15,051 nt of DNA from Planctomycetaceae bacterium (lineage in GTDB: Bacteria; Planctomycetota; Planctomycetia; Pirellulales; Thermoguttaceae): contig JAITAZ010000420.1 in NCBI GenBank assembly GCA_031283825.1, forward strand, positions 1-15,051, in the 5' to 3' direction. Position 1 is the stretch's first letter. Each line of letters begins with the position of its first letter. A program made the position numbers and the translations under genes. The notes under the pieces were generated by a model that was given only the letters and a program-made list of their open reading frames with translations, had not been told where the DNA came from and did no database searches. Shown piece after piece: positions 8,245 through 14,314 of the stretch.

Positions 8245-8465
8245 TTTTTTGGGGGGACATTGGGGACGCTGGGGACAATGGGGACAAAGGGGACACGCTA
8301 ATTTAAAAACCATAATTAACGACTCAACAGAAAACAACAGCTTTTAACAAAGAGAAATTTTTTCTTTAAATTTTGTCCTCCACCGAGCCATCAATCCCAG
8401 ATTTCAAACAAGAACGTCCCCAATGTCCCCAGCGTCCCCAATGTCCCCTAAGTCCCCCCAAAAAA
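8245..8465 (+). repeat. G-rich inverted-arm repeat, copy 2 (GGGGACNNN arrays)
   Basis: Same architecture and orientation as 386-602. The left array (8251-8295) has spacers ATT, GCT, AAT and AAA. The middle is closely similar, and the right array (8416-8459) is identical in unit order to copy 1 (AAT, AGC, AAT, TAA). The left arrays differ between copies in unit order and number, while the right arrays agree, so the left arm has been reshuffled since the copies diverged. Confidence 0.8.
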
Positions 8466-8524
8466 TTATCTTTGGTTTAAAAACCATATTATTTTTCTGT
8501 ACCGTGAACGGTAACAATAATTTT

Positions 8525-8675
8525 AATCGCGTAGCAATTGCCCAAAATAGCGATGGGTAAAATCGCAACGCGATTTCACCCGTCGAAAATAAAATCGTAA
8601 CGTGATTTTTCTCGATGGGTGAAAATTCTAGCGAATTTTTATCCATCGCTATTTTGTGAAACCGCTACGCGGTTT
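8525..8675. repeat. Array of five small hairpins with nested stems
   Basis: Five short hairpins of the plan AAxxCGC-loop-GCGxxTT occur in 150 bases. They are 8525-8539 (one mismatch), 8560-8576 (AAATCGC/GCGATTT, loop AAC), 8591-8609 (AAAATCGT/GTGATTTT, loop AAC, pairing as RNA with two G-U pairs), 8622-8639 (AAAATTC/GAATTTT) and 8659-8675 (AAACCGC/GCGGTTT, loop TAC). An outer perfect 14-bp stem, CAAAATAGCGATGG (8543-8556) with CCATCGCTATTTTG (8643-8656), encloses three of them. An inner stem, TCACCCGTCG (8576-8585) with CGATGGGTGA (8613-8622), encloses one. All pairings are compatible apart from single bases at the junctions, giving a branched fold. Confidence 0.7.
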
Positions 8676-8853
8676 TAATAAAAATTTGAGTTTTTAGAGA
8701 TTCCCTCTGGAAAGTTACGAAAAATATAACTATTTTATGGATTATTCTAATTATTCTGCCGATTAAATAAGCGAGAACCTCTGTAATATTGCAAAAATAT
8801 TACCTAAGTTTTTTATTCTCTTTAAATCAAATACTTACAAATTTAATAGTCAT

Positions 8854-8858
8854 AGGAG
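8854..8858 (+). promoter_or_regulatory. Shine-Dalgarno AGGAG that decides the GTG start of the channel gene
   Basis: AGGAG lies 11 bases before GTG 8870 and is one of the few recognisable ribosome-binding sites in the window. The same frame extends upstream to a TTG at 8789, which has no such site. Confidence 0.65.
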
Positions 8859-8869
8859 TAAATTTTATC

Positions 8870-10132
8870 GTGAAACGTTTAAAATCAATAATCAATCGTA
8901 TTCTTCAATCGCCGATTTTTTGGGGCGGACTCGTTAGCTTGGTTTTTTATTCGCTTATCCATAAAAATGTAATCAATCAACCGCTCATAGTACGATACTT
9001 TGCCTCGCACCCAATCGAATATTACACCACAATAATGTTCTTCGCCGGATTGTCCGCAATGATAATAAAATTTATTCACGTACAAATCGAAAAAATTAAA
9101 CTACAACAAAAATCTATAATCGATCAACGCGACTCTCAAAAATCTAACGTCGAAGATGCCGATAAATTTCTCGATCAAATCAATTCCTACGAAAAAATTT
9201 ACGGTCAAACATTACGATCAAAACGTCTAAAACTAATCCTAGAATTTATCAAACGCGACGGCTCCGCAGACGAATTAGATAACGAACTACGATACCTCGC
9301 CGAAGAAGACGCCTCCGAAGCAGACTCCAACTACGGATTAGTTCGACTCGTTCTCTGGGCTATTCCGATGATCGGATTTCTCGGAACAGTCGTTGGAATC
9401 ACTATCGCGCTCGGTAATCTCGACCTAAACGCAATTCAAGAATCAAGTAAAATCCTGTCCGCAGGTCTCGCTATCGCATTCGATACAACAGCACTAGCTA
9501 TCGCTCTCGACCTAGTCCTTTACTTCATCCAATTTCTCGTCTATCGAAACGAAAACAATCTACTACGCGAAATCGATAAAACAGTAAACGACGAAATAAG
9601 AGGTCGATTCAAACTAAATGGAGAAAAAGGAGACAATAAACAAGTCGTCGCCTTCCGCAGAATCCTCGAAACCTTACTCGGTGCAATAGAACAACTCACC
9701 CTACGACAAACAAAAATCTGGGAACAAAGCATGGCGTCGGCAAACCAAAAATTCAGCCAATTAACCGAACAAAACGCCGAATTACTAAAACGCTCGCTCG
9801 CTGACGCTCTAGCCGAAAATATCCAAATCCACGCAAATAAACTCGCCGAATCCAGCGCAGAAATATTAAACGCCTCAAAAGATTCAGCTCAATCTATCGT
9901 TAAATCCGTTCAACAAAATGTCGCTATGCTTACCCTAGTACAATCAAACATGACAAAACAATCAGAATCACTACAAAATATCGTCAACGCCGAAGGACAA
10001 CTAATAAAACTCGAAGAAAGATTAAAAGAAAACCTCGCAACTATCGCACAAACAGGAAACTTTGAAGAAACCGTAAATAGCTTAGCCGCCGCAATTCACC
10101 TGCTAAGCAGTAAACAACTTCGCGTTGTTTAG
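8870..10132 (+). CDS. MotA/TolQ/ExbB-family proton channel subunit with coiled-coil tail
   Basis: From GTG 8870 the protein has 420 residues. Two N-terminal spans (about 16-31 and 51-69) are followed by a cytoplasmic region and the family core: IPMIGFLGTVVGI (165-177) and a last span starting GLAIAFDTTALAIALDLVLY (199-218), the pore-lining pair with the conserved Gly-Thr and Thr positions of TolQ and ExbB. The remaining roughly 195 residues are predicted helix and coiled coil, rich in Q, E, K and A, and probably cytoplasmic. Homologues form pentamers around two single-span partners and use the ion gradient to turn or push them. The two genes that follow encode single-span proteins of the expected type. 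A 261-base spacer with a strong hairpin separates it from the next gene, so co-transcription is not certain. The sense strand is A/C-rich, opposite to the helical-repeat gene upstream. Confidence 0.9.
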   Translation: MKRLKSIINRILQSPIFWGGLVSLVFYSLIHKNVINQPLIVRYFASHPIEYYTTIMFFAGLSAMIIKFIHVQIEKIKLQQKSIIDQRDSQKSNVEDADKFLDQINSYEKIYGQTLRSKRLKLILEFIKRDGSADELDNELRYLAEEDASEADSNYGLVRLVLWAIPMIGFLGTVVGITIALGNLDLNAIQESSKILSAGLAIAFDTTALAIALDLVLYFIQFLVYRNENNLLREIDKTVNDEIRGRFKLNGEKGDNKQVVAFRRILETLLGAIEQLTLRQTKIWEQSMASANQKFSQLTEQNAELLKRSLADALAENIQIHANKLAESSAEILNASKDSAQSIVKSVQQNVAMLTLVQSNMTKQSESLQNIVNAEGQLIKLEERLKENLATIAQTGNFEETVNSLAAAIHLLSSKQLRVV

Positions 10133-10137
10133 TTATT

Positions 10138-10151
10138 TACTCATGTTACGC
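10138..10151 (+). repeat. Head-only copy of the TAACTCATG repeat
   Basis: TACTCATGTTACGC starts 5 bases after the stop of the channel gene and has lost the family body. Next come CGGTTACGCTTCGTTACACCG (self-complementary in part) and a GCCCC-ACGC-GGGGC hairpin (10205-10218), neither found elsewhere in the window. Confidence 0.5.
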
Positions 10152-10248
10152 GGGACATTTTACCGACGGTTACGCTTCGTTACACCGCCGGTTATACATA
10201 TTTCGCCCCACGCGGGGCAATAATAAAATTTCATTTAAATATTAAGAA

Positions 10249-10312
10249 ATTGTAACCGTTCACGTTTTTAAATTATGAATTATGAATTTAAAAAACGTGA
10301 ACGGTTACAATA
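10249..10312. terminator. Long GTAACCGTTCACG palindrome; hairpin, possible terminator
   Basis: ATTGTAACCGTTCACGTTTT (from 10249) is mirrored by AAAACGTGAACGGTTACAAT ending at 10311. With the adjoining AAATT/AATTT the stem is about 26 bp, with one bulged base and a loop around ATGAATTATG. TATTTTTAT follows. It lies in the spacer between the channel gene and the next gene and could end or attenuate transcription. The same palindrome occurs in other spacers, so its primary nature is a repeat. Confidence 0.5.
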
Positions 10313-10393
10313 TTTTTATAACTTGCTAGACGCAATATTTGATCTGATTAGCCGGATTGAACGTTGCTTACAAATAAACGCGAACAGAAAAAA

Positions 10394-12556
10394 ATGAGCG
10401 TTCAAATACGATCACGCCGCATGACTCTAAGTAACAATAAACCGACATTGTTACCATTTCTTGCCGTACTCTTATGCACAATGGGCGCGCTGATCATGTT
10501 GCTTGTCCTAATCGCAAGAGACGTACACGAACCTGAACTCGCTCAAAAACAACACTCTCTCAATATTAAATCTACAACCGATTCTACAACTGACTCTACG
10601 TCTAAATCTACGACCGATTCTACGCCGAACTCTACGACCGACACTGATTCCGACAACAAACCGCAGCCAACTTTAATTTCCGCTACAGAAATAAATGAAA
10701 AATTAGAAAGCATTAAACTCGATACCAACGAAATCGAATGGTTGACAAAACAATTCGCCGAATCCAAACTCGAACTCGAAAAAAATCTCGCCAACGAAGA
10801 AGCATATCTCGCGTCAGTTGAAAAACAAACCGTACAACTCCGCGAAGAAATAAAAAGATTACTCGAATTAGCAAAAAATCTCAAAGACGATAAAAATCAA
10901 CAAAACAAAATCGACTCAAAAACACTCGAACAATTATTGAAACAAAAAAACGACGAACTCGCAAAATCAGAACAACATCTAAACGATTTACAAACTAAAG
11001 CAAAAAATAAAAAAAAATCATACGCAATCATCCCGTATCGCGGAACAAACGGCACTTTTCGTAAACCTATTTATATCGAATGTAAAAATAATAAAGTAAT
11101 AATTCAACCCGAAGGAATCGAATTAACAACTTACGACTTTCTAGCACTTGATCGCGCAGATAATCCATTCGATTCGTTGTTGCGGGTCGTTCGTCAATAC
11201 TACGCCGAGACCAATCAAATCGACCGCGATTCCGAACCTTATCCGCTAATAATAATTCGACCCTCCGGCGTCCAAGCATTCGAAGCCGCATACGCAGCAA
11301 TGGGTAACTGGCTAAAAGATTTCGGATACGAATTAGTTGCAGAAGATTGGAATATAGAATACCCAAACCAAAACGACGAACTAAAAATCAGAATGGAAAA
11401 ACAACTAGTAATCTCAAGACAACGCCTCCAAAGTTATATCGCCGTAATGCAGCTAAAAAATAATCCCAACAATCAGAATTATCCAAAAAATATATATCCA
11501 AACAACGCCAATAATCAAGACGAATTAAATAGAGTTAGAGAATCATCAAACGACGTAAATCAAAATAATTCTAACGAAAGAAATATCGTTACAAAAAATA
11601 ACGACCAAACTCGAATCGGCGAAGGAAACGGTAAACGCGAATTCATTGTTACAAACGGAATCGCGCAAGAAATCGGCGGAGGAACAAATTCTATCGCACG
11701 ATTAGATGGAATAAATCCAAACTCACATCAAAACGAAATTGCCGGATCGCAAAATAATAATACTAATTTCAACGGAAAAAATATTATCGATCCAAAAAAT
11801 CCAAATTATCCCGCCGCCGTAAATTCAACACCAAACATTTCTATCGCGGACAATTATAATTCAGATAATCATTTCTCAAATTCGCTAAACTCAAATTCCG
11901 CTTCGACAGGAACTCAAAATAATCCTTTACTCGGAACTACTATAAAAACCTTGCCGACAACCAACGGATCAACCTCTCCGCCCAATTCAACGACAAATTC
12001 AACAATAAATTCAACGGCAAATTCAACAACAAGCTCGACTGTAAATTCAACAAACTCAAACTCAAACGCAGGCGAAAATTCGTTTCAGAGTCCATCAAGT
12101 TCTCCGCCGAATTTATCATCAGGAAATCAACCTTCAATTCCTCGCGATTTACCTTCCGGCGCGTCTGAATCGACCATAGGAATTGGACATCCGAATCCTG
12201 AATCCGCGTCAACTTCAACGCTCGACGGAATCGGCGTACGCTCTACGTCAACATTTAAATCTCCTGTGAGACGTAATATCAAAATTCAAATCGGAACAGA
12301 TCGATTCATAATCGTCAAACAAACCGGTTTCGATATCCCGCGTACTATTATGATCGAAAGCTCCGCCAAACAATCCGTTTCAAACTTGCTCAACGCAATC
12401 GGCGATTTTGTCGAAACTTGGGGAATCGCCGGAGAAAAATTTTACTGGCAACCAGTCCTAAAAGTTAAAATACTAAACGGCGCAGAACCACAATTCAATG
12501 AACTACAACGATTACTCAAAGAAAACGCAATCGATATCGTAATCGAACAAGAATAA
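10394..12556 (+). CDS. Single-span envelope protein with two ExbD/TolR-like modules (putative motor B-type subunit 1)
   Basis: I chose ATG 10394 (720 residues); the frame opens at TTG 10364. The membrane span is about 20-41 (LPFLAVLLCTMGALIMLLVL) after a basic start, so the bulk should be periplasmic. There follow an S/T/D repeat (59-85, STTD units), a coiled coil (about 98-207), a folded module (208-324) with PIYIECKNNKVIIQPEG and PLIIIRPSGVQAFEAAYAAM, a 270-residue N/S/T-rich disordered linker including NSTT-type tetrapeptides (531-557), and a C-terminal module (625-720) with PVLKVKILNGAEPQFNELQR. In each module a strand followed by a helix recalls the periplasmic fold of ExbD and TolR; this is my inference from pattern. 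The span has no acidic residue. Sitting between a TolQ-like and an ExbD-like gene, it is probably a motor partner. No Shine-Dalgarno is visible. Confidence 0.8.
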   Translation: MSVQIRSRRMTLSNNKPTLLPFLAVLLCTMGALIMLLVLIARDVHEPELAQKQHSLNIKSTTDSTTDSTSKSTTDSTPNSTTDTDSDNKPQPTLISATEINEKLESIKLDTNEIEWLTKQFAESKLELEKNLANEEAYLASVEKQTVQLREEIKRLLELAKNLKDDKNQQNKIDSKTLEQLLKQKNDELAKSEQHLNDLQTKAKNKKKSYAIIPYRGTNGTFRKPIYIECKNNKVIIQPEGIELTTYDFLALDRADNPFDSLLRVVRQYYAETNQIDRDSEPYPLIIIRPSGVQAFEAAYAAMGNWLKDFGYELVAEDWNIEYPNQNDELKIRMEKQLVISRQRLQSYIAVMQLKNNPNNQNYPKNIYPNNANNQDELNRVRESSNDVNQNNSNERNIVTKNNDQTRIGEGNGKREFIVTNGIAQEIGGGTNSIARLDGINPNSHQNEIAGSQNNNTNFNGKNIIDPKNPNYPAAVNSTPNISIADNYNSDNHFSNSLNSNSASTGTQNNPLLGTTIKTLPTTNGSTSPPNSTTNSTINSTANSTTSSTVNSTNSNSNAGENSFQSPSSSPPNLSSGNQPSIPRDLPSGASESTIGIGHPNPESASTSTLDGIGVRSTSTFKSPVRRNIKIQIGTDRFIIVKQTGFDIPRTIMIESSAKQSVSNLLNAIGDFVETWGIAGEKFYWQPVLKVKILNGAEPQFNELQRLLKENAIDIVIEQE
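10568..10648 (+). repeat. 12-bp coding repeat (Ser-Thr-Thr-Asp units)
   Basis: Units of the form TCTACNACCGAT encode S-T-T-D-like tetrapeptides just after the membrane span of the 720-residue protein. Imperfect 12-base periodicity is expected to vary in copy number between strains. Confidence 0.6.
11984..12064 (+). repeat. 12-bp coding repeat (Asn-Ser-Thr-X units)
   Basis: Units of the form AATTCAACNNNA encode N-S-T-T/I/A/V tetrapeptides inside the disordered linker of the 720-residue protein. NST matches the N-glycosylation sequon pattern, but no glycosylation system is seen nearby. Confidence 0.6.
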
Positions 12557-12597
12557 TTTTTTAGTTGTATTAGTCATAGTAGAGATGAAAAATTTTA

Positions 12598-12867
12598 GTA
12601 ACCGTTCACGCACAAGAGAAAAATTTCCTACGCCCGAAGCGACAACGGAATTACACCCCGCCGCGTTGCAGTGGGCTAACAAACGTTGCCCTTTCAGAAC
12701 GTAGGATTTTTTCTATTATGGGAACTTCTAAAAATTAATTTTAGAAGGAACGCGGGCGTCCCGCCTGCATGTCAAACGCCTAAATATGCGGTCGAGACGA
12801 CCGCGATCCTATTAAAAATAAATTTTACATGAGGTTTTTAGAAGTTCCCTTATGAAAGAACAGTTAC
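12598..12867. repeat. GTAACCGTTCACG palindromic repeat split by a MITE
   Basis: The left arm GTAACCGTTCACGCACAAGA continues into GAAAAATTTCCTACG (to about 12632). The right arm is GTAGGATTTTTTCTATTAT, then the 130-bp insertion, then (TT)ATGAAAGAACAGTTAC (to 12867). With the insertion and one TTAT removed, the right arm lines up with the intact copy ending at 14280. Between the arms are about 68 bases (CGAAGCGACAACGGAATTAC, GCAGTGGGCTAACAAACG) absent from the 14201 copy. Confidence 0.75.
12720..12849 (+). mobile_element. 130-bp MITE-like element, copy B
   Basis: The ends GGGAACTTCTAAAAA and TTTTTAGAAGTTCCC are perfect 15-bp inverted repeats. The copy has the same length, orientation and internal hairpins as 3037-3166, with about eight substitutions. 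TTAT stands immediately outside both ends, which fits a 4-bp target duplication. The insertion interrupts the right arm of an older palindromic repeat. It has no coding capacity, so it would need a transposase supplied from elsewhere. Confidence 0.88.
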
Positions 12868-12901
12868 AAATTTTAAACGTTCCGCTAATCTCTTATAACT
12901 C

Positions 12902-12955
12902 GCAACTAAAAACAACAACTAAATACAACTACAACAACTAATATAACAACTAAAA
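12902..12955 (+). promoter_or_regulatory. G-free CAACTA-repeat leader before the ExbD-like gene
   Basis: The 53 bases directly before ATG 12956 contain no G and five copies of CAACTA. There is no Shine-Dalgarno. Such CA-rich leaders are expected to be unstructured and can favour ribosome loading; that role is inferred here. Confidence 0.45.
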
Positions 12956-14101
12956 ATGCTACGACGACGTAAAAAAAACGGCGGAGTTTCCGACATGATG
13001 GAAGGTCAAGATTCGTTTCTTGATATTGTGTCAAATATAGTCGGAATATTGATTATTCTCGTGATGATAGCCGGAGTTCGCGCACAACATACCGACGTCA
13101 ATCCAATCGTTCCAATTACAGACGAACTCGCCGGAACGAGTTCTACAATGTCTAATAAATCTAACGATAAATTAAATGATGAAACTAACGCTAAATCAAC
13201 CGAAACAACTAAATACGCCGACGAAAAACAAATTCACACATTAGAAGAAAAACTCGACGAATACAAACGAAAAGAACAAAACGCTCAAAATATTCGACAA
13301 ACAATGACCGATATTCAAATAACCTCCGAACAAATTGTCGAACAAATTCAACTACAAGAAAATGAACGAAATAAATTACTAGACTTAATTGTTGACCTAC
13401 GAACAGAAATAGAAATTCACGCCGAAGAAAAAGGCGAAGAAACAAAAAATCAAATAGAATTACAACGACAAATAAACGAAATAAACGCAAAATTAGAACA
13501 AATTGAACGAACAAAACAATGGATTGAATCAGAACGTCCGCAAGCAATAAAATTAGAAAATAAACCGACCCCAATTAGCAAAACAGTCGAAGAATCAGAA
13601 GCGCATTTTCGGATCAAAAATGGCAAAATCGTTTACGTGCCAATAGTCGAACTAAACGAATCCTTCAAACAAGAATTTACCTCAAGCCGCAAAAAATTCA
13701 ATAATCTTTTCGCAAATAAAACGACAACCGGACGAGTTGGACCAATTTCCGATTTCGTAATGGATTATTTAGTCGTGCGTTATGGAGCGTCGTCCGGCGG
13801 CGGCGAAATCGGACAACGACTCGTTTTAGATTCGGCAGTTTACACGACAAAAAAAGAAAACGCCGGAACTCATTACAAAGACGCAATCACTCAACCAAAT
13901 TCCGATTTTCTCCGACTCGTTCAATTACTTCGACAAGACATCTACACAATTACATTCTGGGTTTACCCAGATTCATTTGAAGCATATAGCGAAGTCAAAC
14001 AATTTTTGCACTCAAAAGGCTATAAAGTTGCGGCAAGACCACTCAACCCAAACGACGAAATAAGAGCCTCGTCAAGAGGCACAAAATCATCGGCACAATA
14101 A
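12956..14101 (+). CDS. ExbD/TolR-like single-span protein (putative motor B-type subunit 2)
   Basis: This 381-residue protein begins with a strongly basic cytoplasmic end (LRRRKK) and has one membrane span at about 21-43, SFLDIVSNIVGILIILVMI. D23, at the start of that span, is placed like the essential aspartate of ExbD (D25) and TolR (D23). After the span come a polar linker (45-90), a long coiled coil (about 90-195) and a folded module (about 215-368). The module's tail, FLRLVQLLRQ...TFWVYPDSFEAYSEVKQFLHSKGYKVAARP, has the strand-helix-strand look of the ExbD periplasmic domain and resembles residues 260-318 of the upstream 720-residue protein (DSLLRVVRQ, then IIIRPSGVQAFEAAY, then LKDFGYELVAE). 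A pair of unlike B subunits with the channel protein is a plausible complex. ATG 12956 is the only sensible start. Confidence 0.8.
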   Translation: MLRRRKKNGGVSDMMEGQDSFLDIVSNIVGILIILVMIAGVRAQHTDVNPIVPITDELAGTSSTMSNKSNDKLNDETNAKSTETTKYADEKQIHTLEEKLDEYKRKEQNAQNIRQTMTDIQITSEQIVEQIQLQENERNKLLDLIVDLRTEIEIHAEEKGEETKNQIELQRQINEINAKLEQIERTKQWIESERPQAIKLENKPTPISKTVEESEAHFRIKNGKIVYVPIVELNESFKQEFTSSRKKFNNLFANKTTTGRVGPISDFVMDYLVVRYGASSGGGEIGQRLVLDSAVYTTKKENAGTHYKDAITQPNSDFLRLVQLLRQDIYTITFWVYPDSFEAYSEVKQFLHSKGYKVAARPLNPNDEIRASSRGTKSSAQ

Positions 14102-14200
14102 AAAACGCTTGAATAATGTAAATATTCTGTAGGCAATTATTGATCGATAATTGCTATTCGGAATCATGGGAATTTACAACGAACACAATTATTTTTTTGG

Positions 14201-14280
14201 GTAACCATTCACGTTCACAAGAAAAAATCCTACGCACTTTCAGAGCTTAGGAAATTTTTCTCTTGTGCGTGAACGGTTAC
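14201..14280. repeat. Compact GTAACCGTTCACG palindrome before pyrE
   Basis: GTAACCATTCACGTTCACAAG and AAAAAATCCTACG are mirrored by TTAGGAAATTTTTCTC and TTGTGCGTGAACGGTTAC, with ACTTTCAGAG between the arms. It ends 34 bases before the pyrE start, so it would sit in or near the pyrE leader. The same arms flank 12598-12867 in a longer form. Confidence 0.75.
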
Positions 14281-14314
14281 AAATTTTCATCATTTAATAT
14301 TATTTAACAATCCA

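Larger units (their letters stand above)
8144..8705. mobile_element. 562-bp element with perfect 15-bp inverted ends
   Basis: GGGAATCTCTAAAAA (8144-8158) and TTTTTAGAGATTCCC (8691-8705) are exact reverse complements. They resemble the ends of the 130-bp MITE-like elements (GGGAACTTCTAAAAA). Between them lie two GTAACCGTTCACG-type motifs (8164, 8211), the second G-rich repeat copy (8245-8465), an inverted GTGAACGGTAAC (8504-8515) and a hairpin array (8525-8675). No protein is encoded; the open frame at 8404-8646 is made of repeat sequence. No target duplication is evident. It looks like a composite, non-autonomous element built by repeated insertion. Confidence 0.7.

Noticed and set aside
8404..8646. 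Minus-strand open frame of 80 codons
   Set aside because: It spans the right G-rich array and the hairpin array, ends in a GDLGDIGDAGDIGD-like repeat, and has no family features.
8789..8817. TTGCAA with TTTATT 17 bases later as a promoter for the channel gene
   Set aside because: The -10 match is poor and such pairs are expected by chance in AT-rich DNA.
8789..8869. TTG start at 8789 for the channel gene, giving 27 extra residues
   Set aside because: There is no ribosome-binding site for the TTG, while GTG 8870 has AGGAG upstream and gives a basic start before the first span.
8870..14101. Zorya-type anti-phage system (ZorA-like channel with cytoplasmic tail)
   Set aside because: The channel tail is reminiscent, but no ZorC, ZorD or ZorE gene is present, and the second and third genes lack an OmpA-type peptidoglycan-binding C-terminus.
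8870..14101. Tol-Pal or TonB energising locus
   Set aside because: No TolA, TolB, Pal or TonB is encoded in the window, and the B-type proteins are much longer than TolR or ExbD.
14201..14280. Pyrimidine-responsive attenuator in front of pyrE
   Set aside because: The hairpin belongs to a repeat family found in other spacers, lacks a following T-run at a terminator position, and shows no PyrR-binding features.
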